Positions 27,755-37,805 of a stretch of 64,000 bases of DNA are shown piece after piece (position 1 is the first letter of the stretch; each line of letters opens with the position of its first letter). Both the position numbers and the translations under genes were made by a program. The stretch is from positions 124,001-188,000 of the forward strand of contig NZ_QJUI01000007.1 of assembly GCF_004327285.1 (NCBI RefSeq), read 5' to 3'. This DNA is from Phytopseudomonas daroniae. Lineage in GTDB: Bacteria > Pseudomonadota > Gammaproteobacteria > Pseudomonadales > Pseudomonadaceae. The notes under the pieces were generated by a model. It worked only from the letters and a program-made list of their open reading frames with translations, made no database searches and was not told where the DNA came from.

Positions 27755-28711
27755 TTAGTTGCCTTGAGTCAGCCTGACCTGTACCAGCCAGGGGCTGAAG
27801 TGGCGGATCTGCAAGGGGAAGCTGCGGGCCAGCAGGCGCAATGCCTGATCGGGATTGTCCAGGGGCAGTACGGCGGATACCCGCAGATGCGCCAGGGCAT
27901 CGCCGTCGAAGAGCAGGTAACCGGGACGCTGTCGTGCCAGGGCGGCGAGCACCTCCGGCAGCGGACGGTCTTCGACCAGCAGTTGATGCTGGTGCCAGGC
28001 CTGCTCCTGCTCATGGGCGTCGAAGCCGCTCAGTGGGCCTATCCCCCTCTCGTCGAGGCGCAGGCGCTGGCCGGCGCCGACCTGCACGGTGTCGCCTCCG
28101 GAGCGGACTTCGACTCTGGATTCCAGCATGTCCAGCTGGGTTGCGTGGTCGTGGCTGGCGACCACGAAGCGGGTGCCCAGCGCACGGATACTGCCATGGG
28201 CGGTTTCCACGACGAATGGCCGTGCGGCATCGCTGGCGACTTCGACCAGGATTTCGCCTTGCAGCAGATGCAGGGTACGACGTTCGCGGTCGAATGCCAG
28301 GTTCACGGCCGAGTGGCCGTTGAGGGTCAATTGCGTGCCGTCCTCCAGTACCTGTCCATGCCACTGTCCGCTGCCGGTACGGATATCGGCCAGCAAGTAG
28401 CCGGGCGGGTTGGCCTGCAGGAACAGCGCGGCCGGCAGCAGTAGCGCCGCGCACAGCAACAGGGCGCTGGCGGAGCGTTTCAAGCCCCGCCGTCTATCCA
28501 CCTGCCGCGTCGCCCGCAGGGCGGCCTGGGCGGGTGCGGCGGGCAGGGCACCGATCTGCTCGATCATGCGTTCGAGGTTGCGGGCCGCGGCCTCGTGCTG
28601 AGGGGCCGCGGCGCGCCAGGCGGCGAAATCGGCTTGGCTAGCCGGTTCGGCATCCACCTGTACCAGCCACTCGGCGGCCTGTGCCAGGATCGTGTCGGGG
28701 ATCGCGCTCAT
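27755..28711 (-). CDS. FecR-type transmembrane sigma-factor regulator
   Basis: A 318-residue inner-membrane regulator. An N-terminal cytoplasmic domain (about 1-75, with EWLVQVDAEPASQADFAAW) binds the sigma factor. One membrane helix follows (about 80-100, ALLLCAALLLPAALFL), then a periplasmic FecR domain (about 110-215) and a C-terminal STN-interacting part. Its start overlaps the sigma factor stop by four bases (ATGA), so the pair is co-translated. It should transmit the state of the neighbouring TonB receptor. Confidence 0.92.
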   Translation of the reverse strand: MSAIPDTILAQAAEWLVQVDAEPASQADFAAWRAAAPQHEAAARNLERMIEQIGALPAAPAQAALRATRQVDRRRGLKRSASALLLCAALLLPAALFLQANPPGYLLADIRTGSGQWHGQVLEDGTQLTLNGHSAVNLAFDRERRTLHLLQGEILVEVASDAARPFVVETAHGSIRALGTRFVVASHDHATQLDMLESRVEVRSGGDTVQVGAGQRLRLDERGIGPLSGFDAHEQEQAWHQHQLLVEDRPLPEVLAALARQRPGYLLFDGDALAHLRVSAVLPLDNPDQALRLLARSFPLQIRHFSPWLVQVRLTQGN

Positions 28712-29235
28712 GGCGCACCGTCCAGGCGACGATGGCAGTGCAGCAGGGCCTGCACCAGGTATTTCTGCACCATCTTGGTGGAAACGCCCAGGCGTGCGGC
28801 GATCTCGGCATGGCCGAGGCCGTCCAGATGGCGCAGCAGGAACGCCTGCTGCGCCTTGTCGCTGAGCCCCCGCAGGGCCAGGGCTATCTGCTCCAGTGCC
28901 TGCACGGCCTGCATGATCTGTTCGGGGGAGGGAAAGCCCTCGAGATCCTCGGCAGCCTGATACAGGGCCTCGAGATAGGCCTGCTCGATCTTGCTGCGGC
29001 GCGCACGGTCGATCAGCAGGCGGCGCGCGGTGGTGGCGAGAAAGGCGCGCGGTTCGCGCAGGTTCAATTGGGCACGAGAGGCGAGGATGCGGGCGAAGGT
29101 GTCATGCGCGACATCCGCGGCGTTCTGCGGGCAGCCCAGGCGTTTACGCAGCCAGCCGAACAGCCAGCCGTGATGGTCGCTGTACAGCGCACCGATGGCT
29201 TGGCGGTCGGGAACGTCGGGAGTGGCCTCGGGCAT
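28708..29235 (-). CDS. FecI-type ECF sigma factor
   Basis: A 175-residue ECF sigma factor of the iron-starvation group. Region 2 (about 15-85: ALYSDHHGWLFGWLRKRLGC, AADVAHDTFARIL) and region 4 (about 115-170: GLSDKAQQAFLLRHLDGLGHAEIAARLGVST) are intact. It is the first gene of the fecI-fecR-receptor set and probably drives the receptor promoter. A perfect inverted repeat lies just upstream. The start is the first plausible ATG, but no strong ribosome site is visible. Confidence 0.92.
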   Translation of the reverse strand: MPEATPDVPDRQAIGALYSDHHGWLFGWLRKRLGCPQNAADVAHDTFARILASRAQLNLREPRAFLATTARRLLIDRARRSKIEQAYLEALYQAAEDLEGFPSPEQIMQAVQALEQIALALRGLSDKAQQAFLLRHLDGLGHAEIAARLGVSTKMVQKYLVQALLHCHRRLDGAP

Positions 29236-29244
29236 GGGCGTGGC

Positions 29245-29273
29245 ATTGCGACTCTATGAGAATGAGTCGCAAT
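29245..29273 (-). promoter_or_regulatory. Inverted repeat upstream of the fecI-like gene (possible Fur or other operator)
   Basis: ATTGCGACTC (29245-29254) and GAGTCGCAAT (29264-29273) are perfect 10-base inverted arms around TATGAGAAT. The centre TGAGAATGAGT resembles half of a Pseudomonas Fur box, but the fit to the 19-bp consensus is incomplete. It begins 10 bp before the sigma factor start codon, a place where a repressor would block expression. Confidence 0.45.
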
Positions 29274-29370
29274 TTAATCGAGTCTTTTCCGAAGAGCAAC
29301 GGCGTGTCGTCGACTGGCGTGGTGCCTTGCGCCATGCTCGGCTCATCGTCATATGGACATCAGCCTGGGC

Positions 29371-30411
29371 TCAGCGGCGCAACGCTGGCAGGAACGTCTG
29401 CCAACTGGCCGGCAGATGTCGGCGCAGGGCACCGGTCATCGCTTCACGGCGTTTCTGGTAAAGCAGGCCAAGGCCGATGACGCCCAGGCCGATCAGGCTG
29501 ACCACCACCGGGAACAGCAGCGAGTCCTCGAATACGTCATGGGCCAGGTAGCCGAGATAGCCGGCCACGCCCAGAGCGCCAAACACCATGAACAGCGGGC
29601 GCCGCAGTAACACGGCGAGGCCGATCAGGCCCAGGTTGATCAGGCAGTAGAGGGCCTTGCCCAGATCGCTGCCGCTGTCCATCAGGCTCAGGCCACCCCA
29701 GAAGGCGGTGAGGCCGGCCAGATAACCCCAGAAGGCGAAGTCCCGCTTGCTGCGTCCGTCCACCAGTAGGCTGACGAGCAGAATCACCAGGCCGAGCCAG
29801 AGGGAGACCCAGCGCCGTTGTTCCCAGCTGAAATACTCGCCGTAGAGCAATTCGCTGAGATCCATCGACATGAACCAGAGCGCCACGGCAATCGGCATGA
29901 CGATGAACGGAAAGGGCATCAGGCGCAGCACCAGCAGGCCGACCAGGATCGTGGCCACCTCCATGGCCAGCCAGCCACCCTGCACATAGCGGTAGTAATC
30001 GACGTAATCGGTTTGCGTGTCGCCCAGCGGCCAGAGGCCGAATACCCGCTGCGCGGCGAATACCACCAGCGGCGTGAGGCTGACCGCCACCGCCGCCAGC
30101 AGGCCGCCGGGAATCGGTTGGCCGCGTTGCCACAGGCTGCGGCCGCCAAGTAAGAACAGCAACAGATAGGCACTGCTGATCAGCAGCAGGGCCGTGTCGC
30201 CGATGCTCATCCAGGCTTCGGTGAGCAGCCAGCCCATGGCGCCGATGATCAGCAGTGCACCGAAGTAATAGGCCGCATGGGACAGTTGAAAGCTGGGGCG
30301 GCTTTGCGGGTCGTGCCGGAGAAAGTCCAGCAGGGCCTGATCCTGGCCGGGCTGAAGGACGCCGGCCTGGACGGCGCGGGTCAGGTCGCTGCTGTCGATC
30401 TTGAGTGTCAT
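29371..30411 (-). CDS. Polytopic membrane protein of unknown function
   Basis: The 346-residue protein has a soluble N-terminus of about 45 residues (with VLQPGQDQALLDFLRHDP) followed by roughly ten hydrophobic segments. A short basic tail (KRREAMTGALRRHLPASW) ends it. The start-end layout, a short regulator-like helix pair ahead of a many-helix membrane domain, resembles DUF2157-type proteins, but I do not claim the family. No enzymatic motif is visible. The same-strand rhlB gene lies 122 bp upstream. It has no evident link to the FecI system. Confidence 0.7.
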   Translation of the reverse strand: MTLKIDSSDLTRAVQAGVLQPGQDQALLDFLRHDPQSRPSFQLSHAAYYFGALLIIGAMGWLLTEAWMSIGDTALLLISSAYLLLFLLGGRSLWQRGQPIPGGLLAAVAVSLTPLVVFAAQRVFGLWPLGDTQTDYVDYYRYVQGGWLAMEVATILVGLLVLRLMPFPFIVMPIAVALWFMSMDLSELLYGEYFSWEQRRWVSLWLGLVILLVSLLVDGRSKRDFAFWGYLAGLTAFWGGLSLMDSGSDLGKALYCLINLGLIGLAVLLRRPLFMVFGALGVAGYLGYLAHDVFEDSLLFPVVVSLIGLGVIGLGLLYQKRREAMTGALRRHLPASWQTFLPALRR

Positions 30412-30532
30412 GAACGAGTCCCTGTACTGGCGTGACGTCCTGTCGACCCGTGCAGGCGCAGGGTGCTACGCAATGACGCTGTAGGTGTGCCCTGGCCGCT
30501 GGCTGCCGCACAGCGCAGCCAGGCGACTGCTG

Positions 30533-31963
30533 TCAGTGTTTACGCGGTACCGGTTTGAGCAGTTCTTCCGGCGGCATTTCGCACTGGATCTTGCGACCGA
30601 TCAGTTGCTCGATCGGGGGCAGGGCGAAAGCGTCGTCCTCACTGGCGAAACTGATCGAGGTGCCGCTGGTGCCGGCGCGGCCGGTACGACCGATGCGGTG
30701 CACGTAGTCGTCCGGGTCTTCCGGCAGGGTGAAGTTGATCACGTGGCTGATGGCGTCGACGTGGATGCCGCGGCCGGCCACGTCGGTGGCCACCAGCACG
30801 CGAATGCTGCCTTCGCGGAAACCTTCCAGCACCTTGATGCGCTTGTGCTGCGGCACATCGCCGGACATCTGCGCGGCACTGATACCGTCGCGGGTCAGGC
30901 GCTCCTCGATGCGGCGTACTTCGTCCTTGCGGTTGGCGAAAACCATCACGCGGATCCAGTCGTTCTGGGCGATCAGGTTGTAGAGCAGTTTGTACTTGTC
31001 TGCCGAGGCGACGGCGTAGACGTGTTGTTCGACGGTATCGCTGGCGACGTTTTCCGGCTCGATCTCGACGATGGCCGGATCGGTAGTCCACTGCTTGGCC
31101 AGGTTCATCACGTCTTCGGTGAAGGTGGCCGAGAACAGCAGGGTCTGGCGCTCACCCTTCATCGGGGTCTGGCGGATGATCTGGCGCACCTGGGGAATGA
31201 AGCCCATGTCGAGCATGCGGTCGGCTTCGTCGAGCACCATCACCTCGACCATGTCCAGATGCACTTCACCACGCTGGTTGAAGTCCAGCAAACGGCCCGG
31301 GGTGGCCACCAGAATGTCGCAGAAGCGTGATTCGAGCAGCTTGAGCTGTTTGTCGAAGTCCATGCCGCCGACGAAGCTCATGACGTTCAGGTTGCTGTAC
31401 TTGGTCAGCTCGGCAGCGTCCTTGGCGATCTGCACCACCAGCTCGCGGGTCGGCGCGATGATCAGTGCCCGTGGCTCGCCCATGTAGCGGTCTTTCGGCG
31501 GCGGGGTCTGCTGCAACTGGGTGATGATCGAGATCAGGAAGGCGGCTGTCTTGCCGGTGCCGGTCTGGGCGCGGCCAATGGCGTCCCGGCCCTTGAGGGT
31601 ATAGCCCAATACGCCTGCCTGGATCGGCGTGCAGTAGGGGAAGCCGAGGTCATGGATGGCGTGCATCAGATCCGGCGACAGTTTGAAGTCGTGGAAGCGG
31701 GTCTTGCCGGGGGCCGGATCGACCTTGAAATCTTCGAGTTTCCAGGTGTCGACGGGCTTGGGGGCGCGTTCTCGGCGAGGTTTCGCTGGCTTGCTCTGGG
31801 GCTTCTGCGCAACGGGGGCCGACTCTTTCGGTGGCCGCGGCTGGCGTTCCTCGCGAGCGGGGCTGGCGGGTGGGGAAGAGGGCTCGAGGGTCGGGGAGAC
31901 TGAGCTGTGTGGCTCATTTTCGGCTTTGCCGAATATTTTTTTGAGTGCGTTGAGCACGGTCAT
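30533..31963 (-). CDS. rhlB: DEAD-box ATP-dependent RNA helicase RhlB
   Basis: A 476-residue DEAD-box helicase. A proline/lysine-rich disordered N-terminus (about 1-75) precedes the Q motif region. The motifs are [35 protein letters not shown] and [10 protein letters not shown]. RhlB unwinds RNA and in E. coli works in the RNase E degradosome. The length and N-terminal extension fit pseudomonad RhlB. The dipeptidase gene upstream is 97 bp away on the same strand. Confidence 0.92.
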   Translation of the reverse strand: MTVLNALKKIFGKAENEPHSSVSPTLEPSSPPASPAREERQPRPPKESAPVAQKPQSKPAKPRRERAPKPVDTWKLEDFKVDPAPGKTRFHDFKLSPDLMHAIHDLGFPYCTPIQAGVLGYTLKGRDAIGRAQTGTGKTAAFLISIITQLQQTPPPKDRYMGEPRALIIAPTRELVVQIAKDAAELTKYSNLNVMSFVGGMDFDKQLKLLESRFCDILVATPGRLLDFNQRGEVHLDMVEVMVLDEADRMLDMGFIPQVRQIIRQTPMKGERQTLLFSATFTEDVMNLAKQWTTDPAIVEIEPENVASDTVEQHVYAVASADKYKLLYNLIAQNDWIRVMVFANRKDEVRRIEERLTRDGISAAQMSGDVPQHKRIKVLEGFREGSIRVLVATDVAGRGIHVDAISHVINFTLPEDPDDYVHRIGRTGRAGTSGTSISFASEDDAFALPPIEQLIGRKIQCEMPPEELLKPVPRKH

Positions 31964-32059
31964 CTCGTCGGTTGATTAAGGAATGAACGACAGTCAGTGT
32001 AAAGCAAGACGCGCGCATGGCGAAGTACCCTGCGGATGCCGTCATTACGGGGTTTCAGA

Positions 32060-33223
32060 TCAGCCTGGTGGCAGGCTGGCGAGCAGCAGGCGCTGGACGT
32101 TGCCACCCATGATCGCGGCGATCTCCTCTCGACTGAAACCGGCGTCGAGCAGACCTTCGGTCAACTGGGCGAGGCCAGTGACATCGAAAGGCGCATGGAT
32201 GGTGCCGTTGAAGTCGGAGCCGAGGGCCACATGGCGCACGCCCACCAGGTCGGCGGTGTAGCGAATCGCCTCGACGATGGCCGCTACCGAGGTCGCGCAA
32301 ACGGCGGTGTCCCAATAGCCGATGCCAATCACGCCACCTGTGGCGGCAATCGCGCGCAGGTGCCTGTCACTCAGGTTGCGGGTACCGGGACAGGTGCCTT
32401 CGACGCCGCCGTGGGAGACCAGCAGCGGGCGCGTGGCGATGGCCAGCACGTCGTCCATCAAGGAGCGCGAGGCATGAGCCAGGTCGATCAGCATGGATTT
32501 TTCTTCGAGACGAGCGATGACCTGTCGGCCCAGGGGCGTCAGACCGCCCTTTGCCAGGCCATGGGCCGAGCCACCGATCTCGTTGTCGAAGAAGTGGGTC
32601 AGGCCTGCCATGCGAAAGCCTGCGTCGTAGAGACGGTCGAGGTTATCCAGTTGCCCTTCGAGGGGATGCAGGCCCTCGGTGGCCAGCACGGTGGCGACGC
32701 GGTGCGGATCCTGATTCCAGGCCTGAAGAAAGGCTGCCAGATCAGCCCGCGTCCTGATCGGCACCATGCGGCCATCGCTGCCCACCGCTGCCTCATGCAG
32801 CTTTTCGGCTTGATACAGGGCGCGCTGCAGCAGGCTGTTCCAGGTCGCTCGTGGCCAGCGCTGGGCCATGGCGAGCAGGGTGATGGTGTCGCTGTCGGCG
32901 CCGTTGCTTTCGTAGTTCAACCCGCGGGGAGACTTGGTGACGGTGGAGAACACCTGCAGGCCGACGCGCCCCTCCAGCATGCGCGGCAGATCCGAGTGAC
33001 CGTAGCCGTAGCGCTTGAGCAGGTCGCGCTCCCAGAGCAGAGCGTCGTCGTGCAGGTCGGCGATGAACAGGGTGTCGTGCAGGCGGGTGGCTGCCTGGCC
33101 GGCCGGGTAGGGCGCGGGGGATTCGACGCTGTTCATGCGCCGGTCGAGCACACTGGGCAAGGTGAAGAACACGCTTGCGGCAACGATCAGGGCAACCGGA
33201 ACGATCAGCAGGCGTTTACGCAT
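32060..33223 (-). CDS. Membrane dipeptidase (peptidase M19)
   Basis: A 387-residue zinc dipeptidase of the renal-dipeptidase family. An N-terminal hydrophobic anchor or signal (about 4-25) places it at or outside the inner membrane. The metal-site motifs are visible: ADLHDDALLWERD (H-x-D), TEGLHPLEG, LIDLAHAS, LVSHGGVEG and ALGSDFNG. The family cleaves dipeptides, including some with D-residues. It lies 57 bp from the diguanylate cyclase gene on the same strand. Confidence 0.92.
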   Translation of the reverse strand: MRKRLLIVPVALIVAASVFFTLPSVLDRRMNSVESPAPYPAGQAATRLHDTLFIADLHDDALLWERDLLKRYGYGHSDLPRMLEGRVGLQVFSTVTKSPRGLNYESNGADSDTITLLAMAQRWPRATWNSLLQRALYQAEKLHEAAVGSDGRMVPIRTRADLAAFLQAWNQDPHRVATVLATEGLHPLEGQLDNLDRLYDAGFRMAGLTHFFDNEIGGSAHGLAKGGLTPLGRQVIARLEEKSMLIDLAHASRSLMDDVLAIATRPLLVSHGGVEGTCPGTRNLSDRHLRAIAATGGVIGIGYWDTAVCATSVAAIVEAIRYTADLVGVRHVALGSDFNGTIHAPFDVTGLAQLTEGLLDAGFSREEIAAIMGGNVQRLLLASLPPG

Positions 33224-33280
33224 TGGGAGTATCCACGGAAGGGCATGGGGCCTCGCAGCATGCCACGCGGTGACGGCATT

Positions 33281-34219
33281 TCAGTGACAGAGGCGGTTGC
33301 GGCCTTCGTTTTTCGCCCGGTACAGGGCCTGATCCGCGCGGGCGATCAGGCTGGTCAGGCTGTCCTTCGGCACCATCTGGGTCAGCCCGAGAGAAATGGT
33401 CACGCCGGGCTGGGCGCCCAGCGGCGAGTAGAAGGCCCCGATCTGCTCCAGGCTCTCGCGCAAACGCTCGGCGATGTCGGCGGCCTGTTGCAGGGGCAGT
33501 TCCGGCAACAGAATGACGAACTCCTCACCGCCGAAGCGAACCAGGCTGTCGCGGGTACGCAACTGCCTGCGCAGGGTATGGGCAACCAGGCACAGGGCAT
33601 AGTCGCCGGCCAGGTGTCCGTGCCGATCGTTGTAATCCTTGAAGTGATCGACATCGAGCATCAGCAGGCTCAGGGGCTGGCAACTGAACAGGCAACGGGT
33701 ACGTTCGCGCTCGAATACATGCTCCAGCCAGCGCCGGTTGAAGGCGCCGGTGAGCTTGTCGACATTGGCGTTCTGCTCGCTGTCGATCAACTGGCGGTTA
33801 CCCTGGCGCACGCGGCTGCAGAGTACCTCCAGCAGGTTCTGCATCATTTGCGGCGACTGCTGGAACAGTGTGTTCAAGTCATCGCGGTGCAGGCGCAGCA
33901 CGCTGCTCGGCTCGGTGGCCACTACATAAGCGCTGGGATGTTCGTTGTCGATAAAGCTGATTTCCCCGGCGCAGTCGCCTGGCCGCAGGGTGGTGACCGG
34001 CTGGTTATCCAGGGAGCCCAGGTAAACCTTGAGGCTGCCGTTGACCACTATATAAAGATACTGGTTGCGATCGAACGGCGAGAGCACGACTTCGCCAGTA
34101 TCCAGGTCGCAGGGGCGAAAGGAGTCGAGCAGCCGTGTCAGGCTGCCGAGTGCAACGTTGTTGAACAGTCGCAGATGGCGGATCTGCTGGAGGTCGGTCT
34201 GCCAGTGGGCTGCCTTCAT
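33281..34219 (-). CDS. Diguanylate cyclase with N-terminal cyclic-nucleotide-binding domain
   Basis: A 312-residue cytoplasmic protein. Residues about 15-130 form a cNMP-binding/CRP-like sensor (PGDCAGEISFIDNEHPSAYVV has the phosphate-binding cassette). Residues about 150-312 form a GGDEF domain with active GGEEF at 230-234 and an RxxD inhibitory site (RTRD, 221-224). So it should make c-di-GMP from GTP and be product-inhibited. The cassette has EISFIDNEHPSAYVV rather than the ...RTA/S of cAMP binders, so the ligand is uncertain. There is no DNA-binding domain and no membrane helix. Confidence 0.92.
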   Translation of the reverse strand: MKAAHWQTDLQQIRHLRLFNNVALGSLTRLLDSFRPCDLDTGEVVLSPFDRNQYLYIVVNGSLKVYLGSLDNQPVTTLRPGDCAGEISFIDNEHPSAYVVATEPSSVLRLHRDDLNTLFQQSPQMMQNLLEVLCSRVRQGNRQLIDSEQNANVDKLTGAFNRRWLEHVFERERTRCLFSCQPLSLLMLDVDHFKDYNDRHGHLAGDYALCLVAHTLRRQLRTRDSLVRFGGEEFVILLPELPLQQAADIAERLRESLEQIGAFYSPLGAQPGVTISLGLTQMVPKDSLTSLIARADQALYRAKNEGRNRLCH

Positions 34220-34385
34220 GGCATCAGCATCCTTGCTCGAAACGATTAACGATCGGCACCGCTAACGCTCCCTTGGTCGATGACCCCATTCATGGCGAAT
34301 GCGAGGGCCTCATTCCCGCGACAGTATCCGTCGGCCCGGAGGCTGGCAATGCTCTCGCGTCATGATGACGACAGGCGGCATGCCG

Positions 34386-35518
<1,133 letters not shown>

Positions 35519-36547
35519 ATGAAGATGGTTAAAACCACCCTGGCGATGTTGACCGCCGCCGCCGTTCTGGGCGCTGCAGGCATGGCCCACGCCGGTGCCA
35601 CCCTGGATGCGGTGACGAAGAAAGGTTTCGTACAGTGCGGCGTCAGCGATGGCCTGCCGGGCTTCTCGGTACCGGATGAGAAGGGCAACTATCAGGGTAT
35701 CGACGTCGACATCTGCCGCGGTGTAGCCGCAGCGGTATTCGGTGACGCGACCAAGGTCAAGTACAGCCCGCTGACCGCCAAAGAGCGTTTCACCGCGATC
35801 CAGTCCGGTGAAGTCGACATGCTCTCGCGCAACACCACCTGGACCAGCTCCCGCGACGGCGGCATGGGCCTGGTTTTCACCGGCGTGACTTACTACGACG
35901 GTATCGGCTTCCTGGTTAACAAGAAGCTGGGCGTTGCCAGTGCCAAGGAACTGGATGGCGCGACCATCTGTATCCAGGCAGGCACCACCACCGAGCTGAA
36001 CGTCTCCGACTACTTCCGCTCGAACGGCCTGAAATACACTCCCATCACTTTCGACACTTCCGACGAGAGCGCCAAGTCCCTGGAAGCTGGCCGTTGCGAC
36101 GTGCTGACCTCCGACCAGTCGCAACTGTACGCACAGCGTATCAAACTGGGCGCGCCGGATGACTGGGTGGTACTGCCGGAAGTGATCTCCAAGGAGCCGC
36201 TCGGCCCGTTGGTTCGTCGTGGCGACGAAGACTGGATGGCTATCGTCAAGTGGACACTGTTCGCCATGCTCAACGCCGAAGAGCTGGAGGTCGACTCGAG
36301 CAACGTCGAAGCCCTGGCCAAGGAAACCAAGAACCCTGACGTAGCCCGTATGCTGGGTGCCGATGGTGAATACGGTAAAGATCTGAAGCTGCCGAAGGAC
36401 TGGGTCGTCCAGATCGTCAAGCAGGTCGGTAACTACGGCGAAGTCTTCGACCGTAACATCGGCAAAGGCAGCGAGCTGAAAATCGAGCGTGGTCTCAACG
36501 CTCTGTGGAACAAAGGCGGTCTGCACTACGCTCCTCCAGTGCGTTGA
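35519..36547 (+). CDS. aapJ: General L-amino-acid ABC transporter, periplasmic binding protein
   Basis: A 342-residue solute-binding protein of the polar amino-acid (PAAT) group. The signal peptide covers residues 1-22 (ending GMAHAG). The motifs FVQCGVSDGLPGFSVPDEKGNYQGIDVDICRG and LSRNTTWTSSRD are the AapJ/BztA-type pattern. It is the first gene of aapJQMP, matching the broad amino-acid uptake system described in rhizobia. A stable hairpin directly after the stop probably raises its yield over the permeases. Confidence 0.93.
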   Translation: MKMVKTTLAMLTAAAVLGAAGMAHAGATLDAVTKKGFVQCGVSDGLPGFSVPDEKGNYQGIDVDICRGVAAAVFGDATKVKYSPLTAKERFTAIQSGEVDMLSRNTTWTSSRDGGMGLVFTGVTYYDGIGFLVNKKLGVASAKELDGATICIQAGTTTELNVSDYFRSNGLKYTPITFDTSDESAKSLEAGRCDVLTSDQSQLYAQRIKLGAPDDWVVLPEVISKEPLGPLVRRGDEDWMAIVKWTLFAMLNAEELEVDSSNVEALAKETKNPDVARMLGADGEYGKDLKLPKDWVVQIVKQVGNYGEVFDRNIGKGSELKIERGLNALWNKGGLHYAPPVR

Positions 36548-36556
36548 TTGACCTGT

Positions 36557-36583
36557 CGCCCGGTAGCTTGTTGCTGCCGGGCG
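36557..36583 (+). terminator. Intercistronic hairpin after aapJ
   Basis: CGCCCGG and CCGGGCG enclose a 13-base loop and are followed by ATTTTCG. It starts 9 bases after the aapJ stop. A weak terminator or mRNA-stabilising hairpin is common after binding-protein genes. Confidence 0.75.
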
Positions 36584-36614
36584 ATTTTCGTTCCGTTATA
36601 CCTGGGGCATTCCC

Positions 36615-37793
36615 ATGCAGAAAAACATCGGCGCACCGCAAGGGTTTTCCCTGAGCGATCCACGTGTGCGTGCCTGGCTATTCCAGATCATCACCATCGT
36701 AGGGGTGGTCGCGCTAGGCTGGTTCCTGTTTCACAACACGCAAACCAACCTGCAACACCGGGGTATCACCTCCGGCTTCGACTTCCTCGAGCGCAGTGCC
36801 GGCTTCGGCATCGCCCAACACCTGATCAGTTACACCGAAGCGGACAGCTATGCCCGCGTCTTCGTCATCGGCCTGCTCAACACCCTGCTGGTTTCCATCA
36901 TCGGCATCGTGCTGGCCACCTTCCTGGGCTTCATCATCGGTATCGCGCGGCTTTCGCCGAACTGGATGATCAGCCGGTTGGCGACCGTCTACATCGAGGT
37001 CTTCCGCAACATTCCGCCGTTGCTGCAGATTCTCTTCTGGTACTTCGCCGTGCTGCTGCCGCTGCCGGGGCCGCGCGCCAGCATCAACGTGGGCGACAGC
37101 TTCTTCCTCAGCAACCGTGGCCTGAACATGCCGGCGGCCGAGCCGACCGGCGCGTTCTGGCCGTTCGCGGTCGGTGTGCTGGTCACCATCGTCGCCATCG
37201 TGCTGATGACCCGTTGGGCCAACAAGCGTTTCGAAGCCACCGGCGTGCCGTTCCACAAGTTCTGGGCCGGCCTGGGTCTGGCGATCGTCATCCCGACGCT
37301 GTTCGCGCTGATCTTCGGTAGTCCGCTGCACTGGTCGGTACCCGAGCTCAAGGGTTTCAACTTCGTTGGCGGCTGGGTGATGATCCCGGAACTGCTGGCG
37401 CTGACCATCGCACTGACCGTCTACACCGCAGCCTTCATCGCCGAAAACGTGCGCTCCGGGATCAACGCGGTCAGTCACGGACAGACCGAGGCGGCTCGCT
37501 CCCTGGGCCTGCGCACTGGCCCGACCCTGCGCAAGGTGATCATTCCCCAGGCCATGCGGGTGATCATTCCGCCGTTGACCAGCCAATACCTGAACCTGGC
37601 GAAGAACTCTTCCCTGGCGGCCGGTATCGGCTATCCAGACATGGTGTCGCTGTTCGCCGGCACGGTACTCAACCAGACCGGCCAGGCCATCGAGGTGATT
37701 GCCATCACCATGAGTGTGTACCTGGCGATCAGTATCAGCATTTCCCTGCTGATGAACTGGTACAACAAGCGCATCGCGCTGATCGAGCGGTGA
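36615..37793 (+). CDS. aapQ: General L-amino-acid ABC transporter permease AapQ
   Basis: A 392-residue membrane permease with about eight helices. The coupling-loop motif EAARSLGLRTGPTLRKVIIPQAMRVIIPP near residues 293-322 contacts the ATPase. A large non-conserved periplasmic insertion (about 150-210) is characteristic of AapQ/BztB. It is the second gene of the operon and is followed 12 bases later by aapM. Confidence 0.93.
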   Translation: MQKNIGAPQGFSLSDPRVRAWLFQIITIVGVVALGWFLFHNTQTNLQHRGITSGFDFLERSAGFGIAQHLISYTEADSYARVFVIGLLNTLLVSIIGIVLATFLGFIIGIARLSPNWMISRLATVYIEVFRNIPPLLQILFWYFAVLLPLPGPRASINVGDSFFLSNRGLNMPAAEPTGAFWPFAVGVLVTIVAIVLMTRWANKRFEATGVPFHKFWAGLGLAIVIPTLFALIFGSPLHWSVPELKGFNFVGGWVMIPELLALTIALTVYTAAFIAENVRSGINAVSHGQTEAARSLGLRTGPTLRKVIIPQAMRVIIPPLTSQYLNLAKNSSLAAGIGYPDMVSLFAGTVLNQTGQAIEVIAITMSVYLAISISISLLMNWYNKRIALIER

Positions 37794-37805
37794 GGACCTA
37801 GCGCA

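Noticed and set aside
32036..34249. 737-residue plus-strand frame across the dipeptidase and cyclase genes
   Set aside because: It spans two well-supported minus-strand genes and is Gln/Ala/Gly-rich without motifs.
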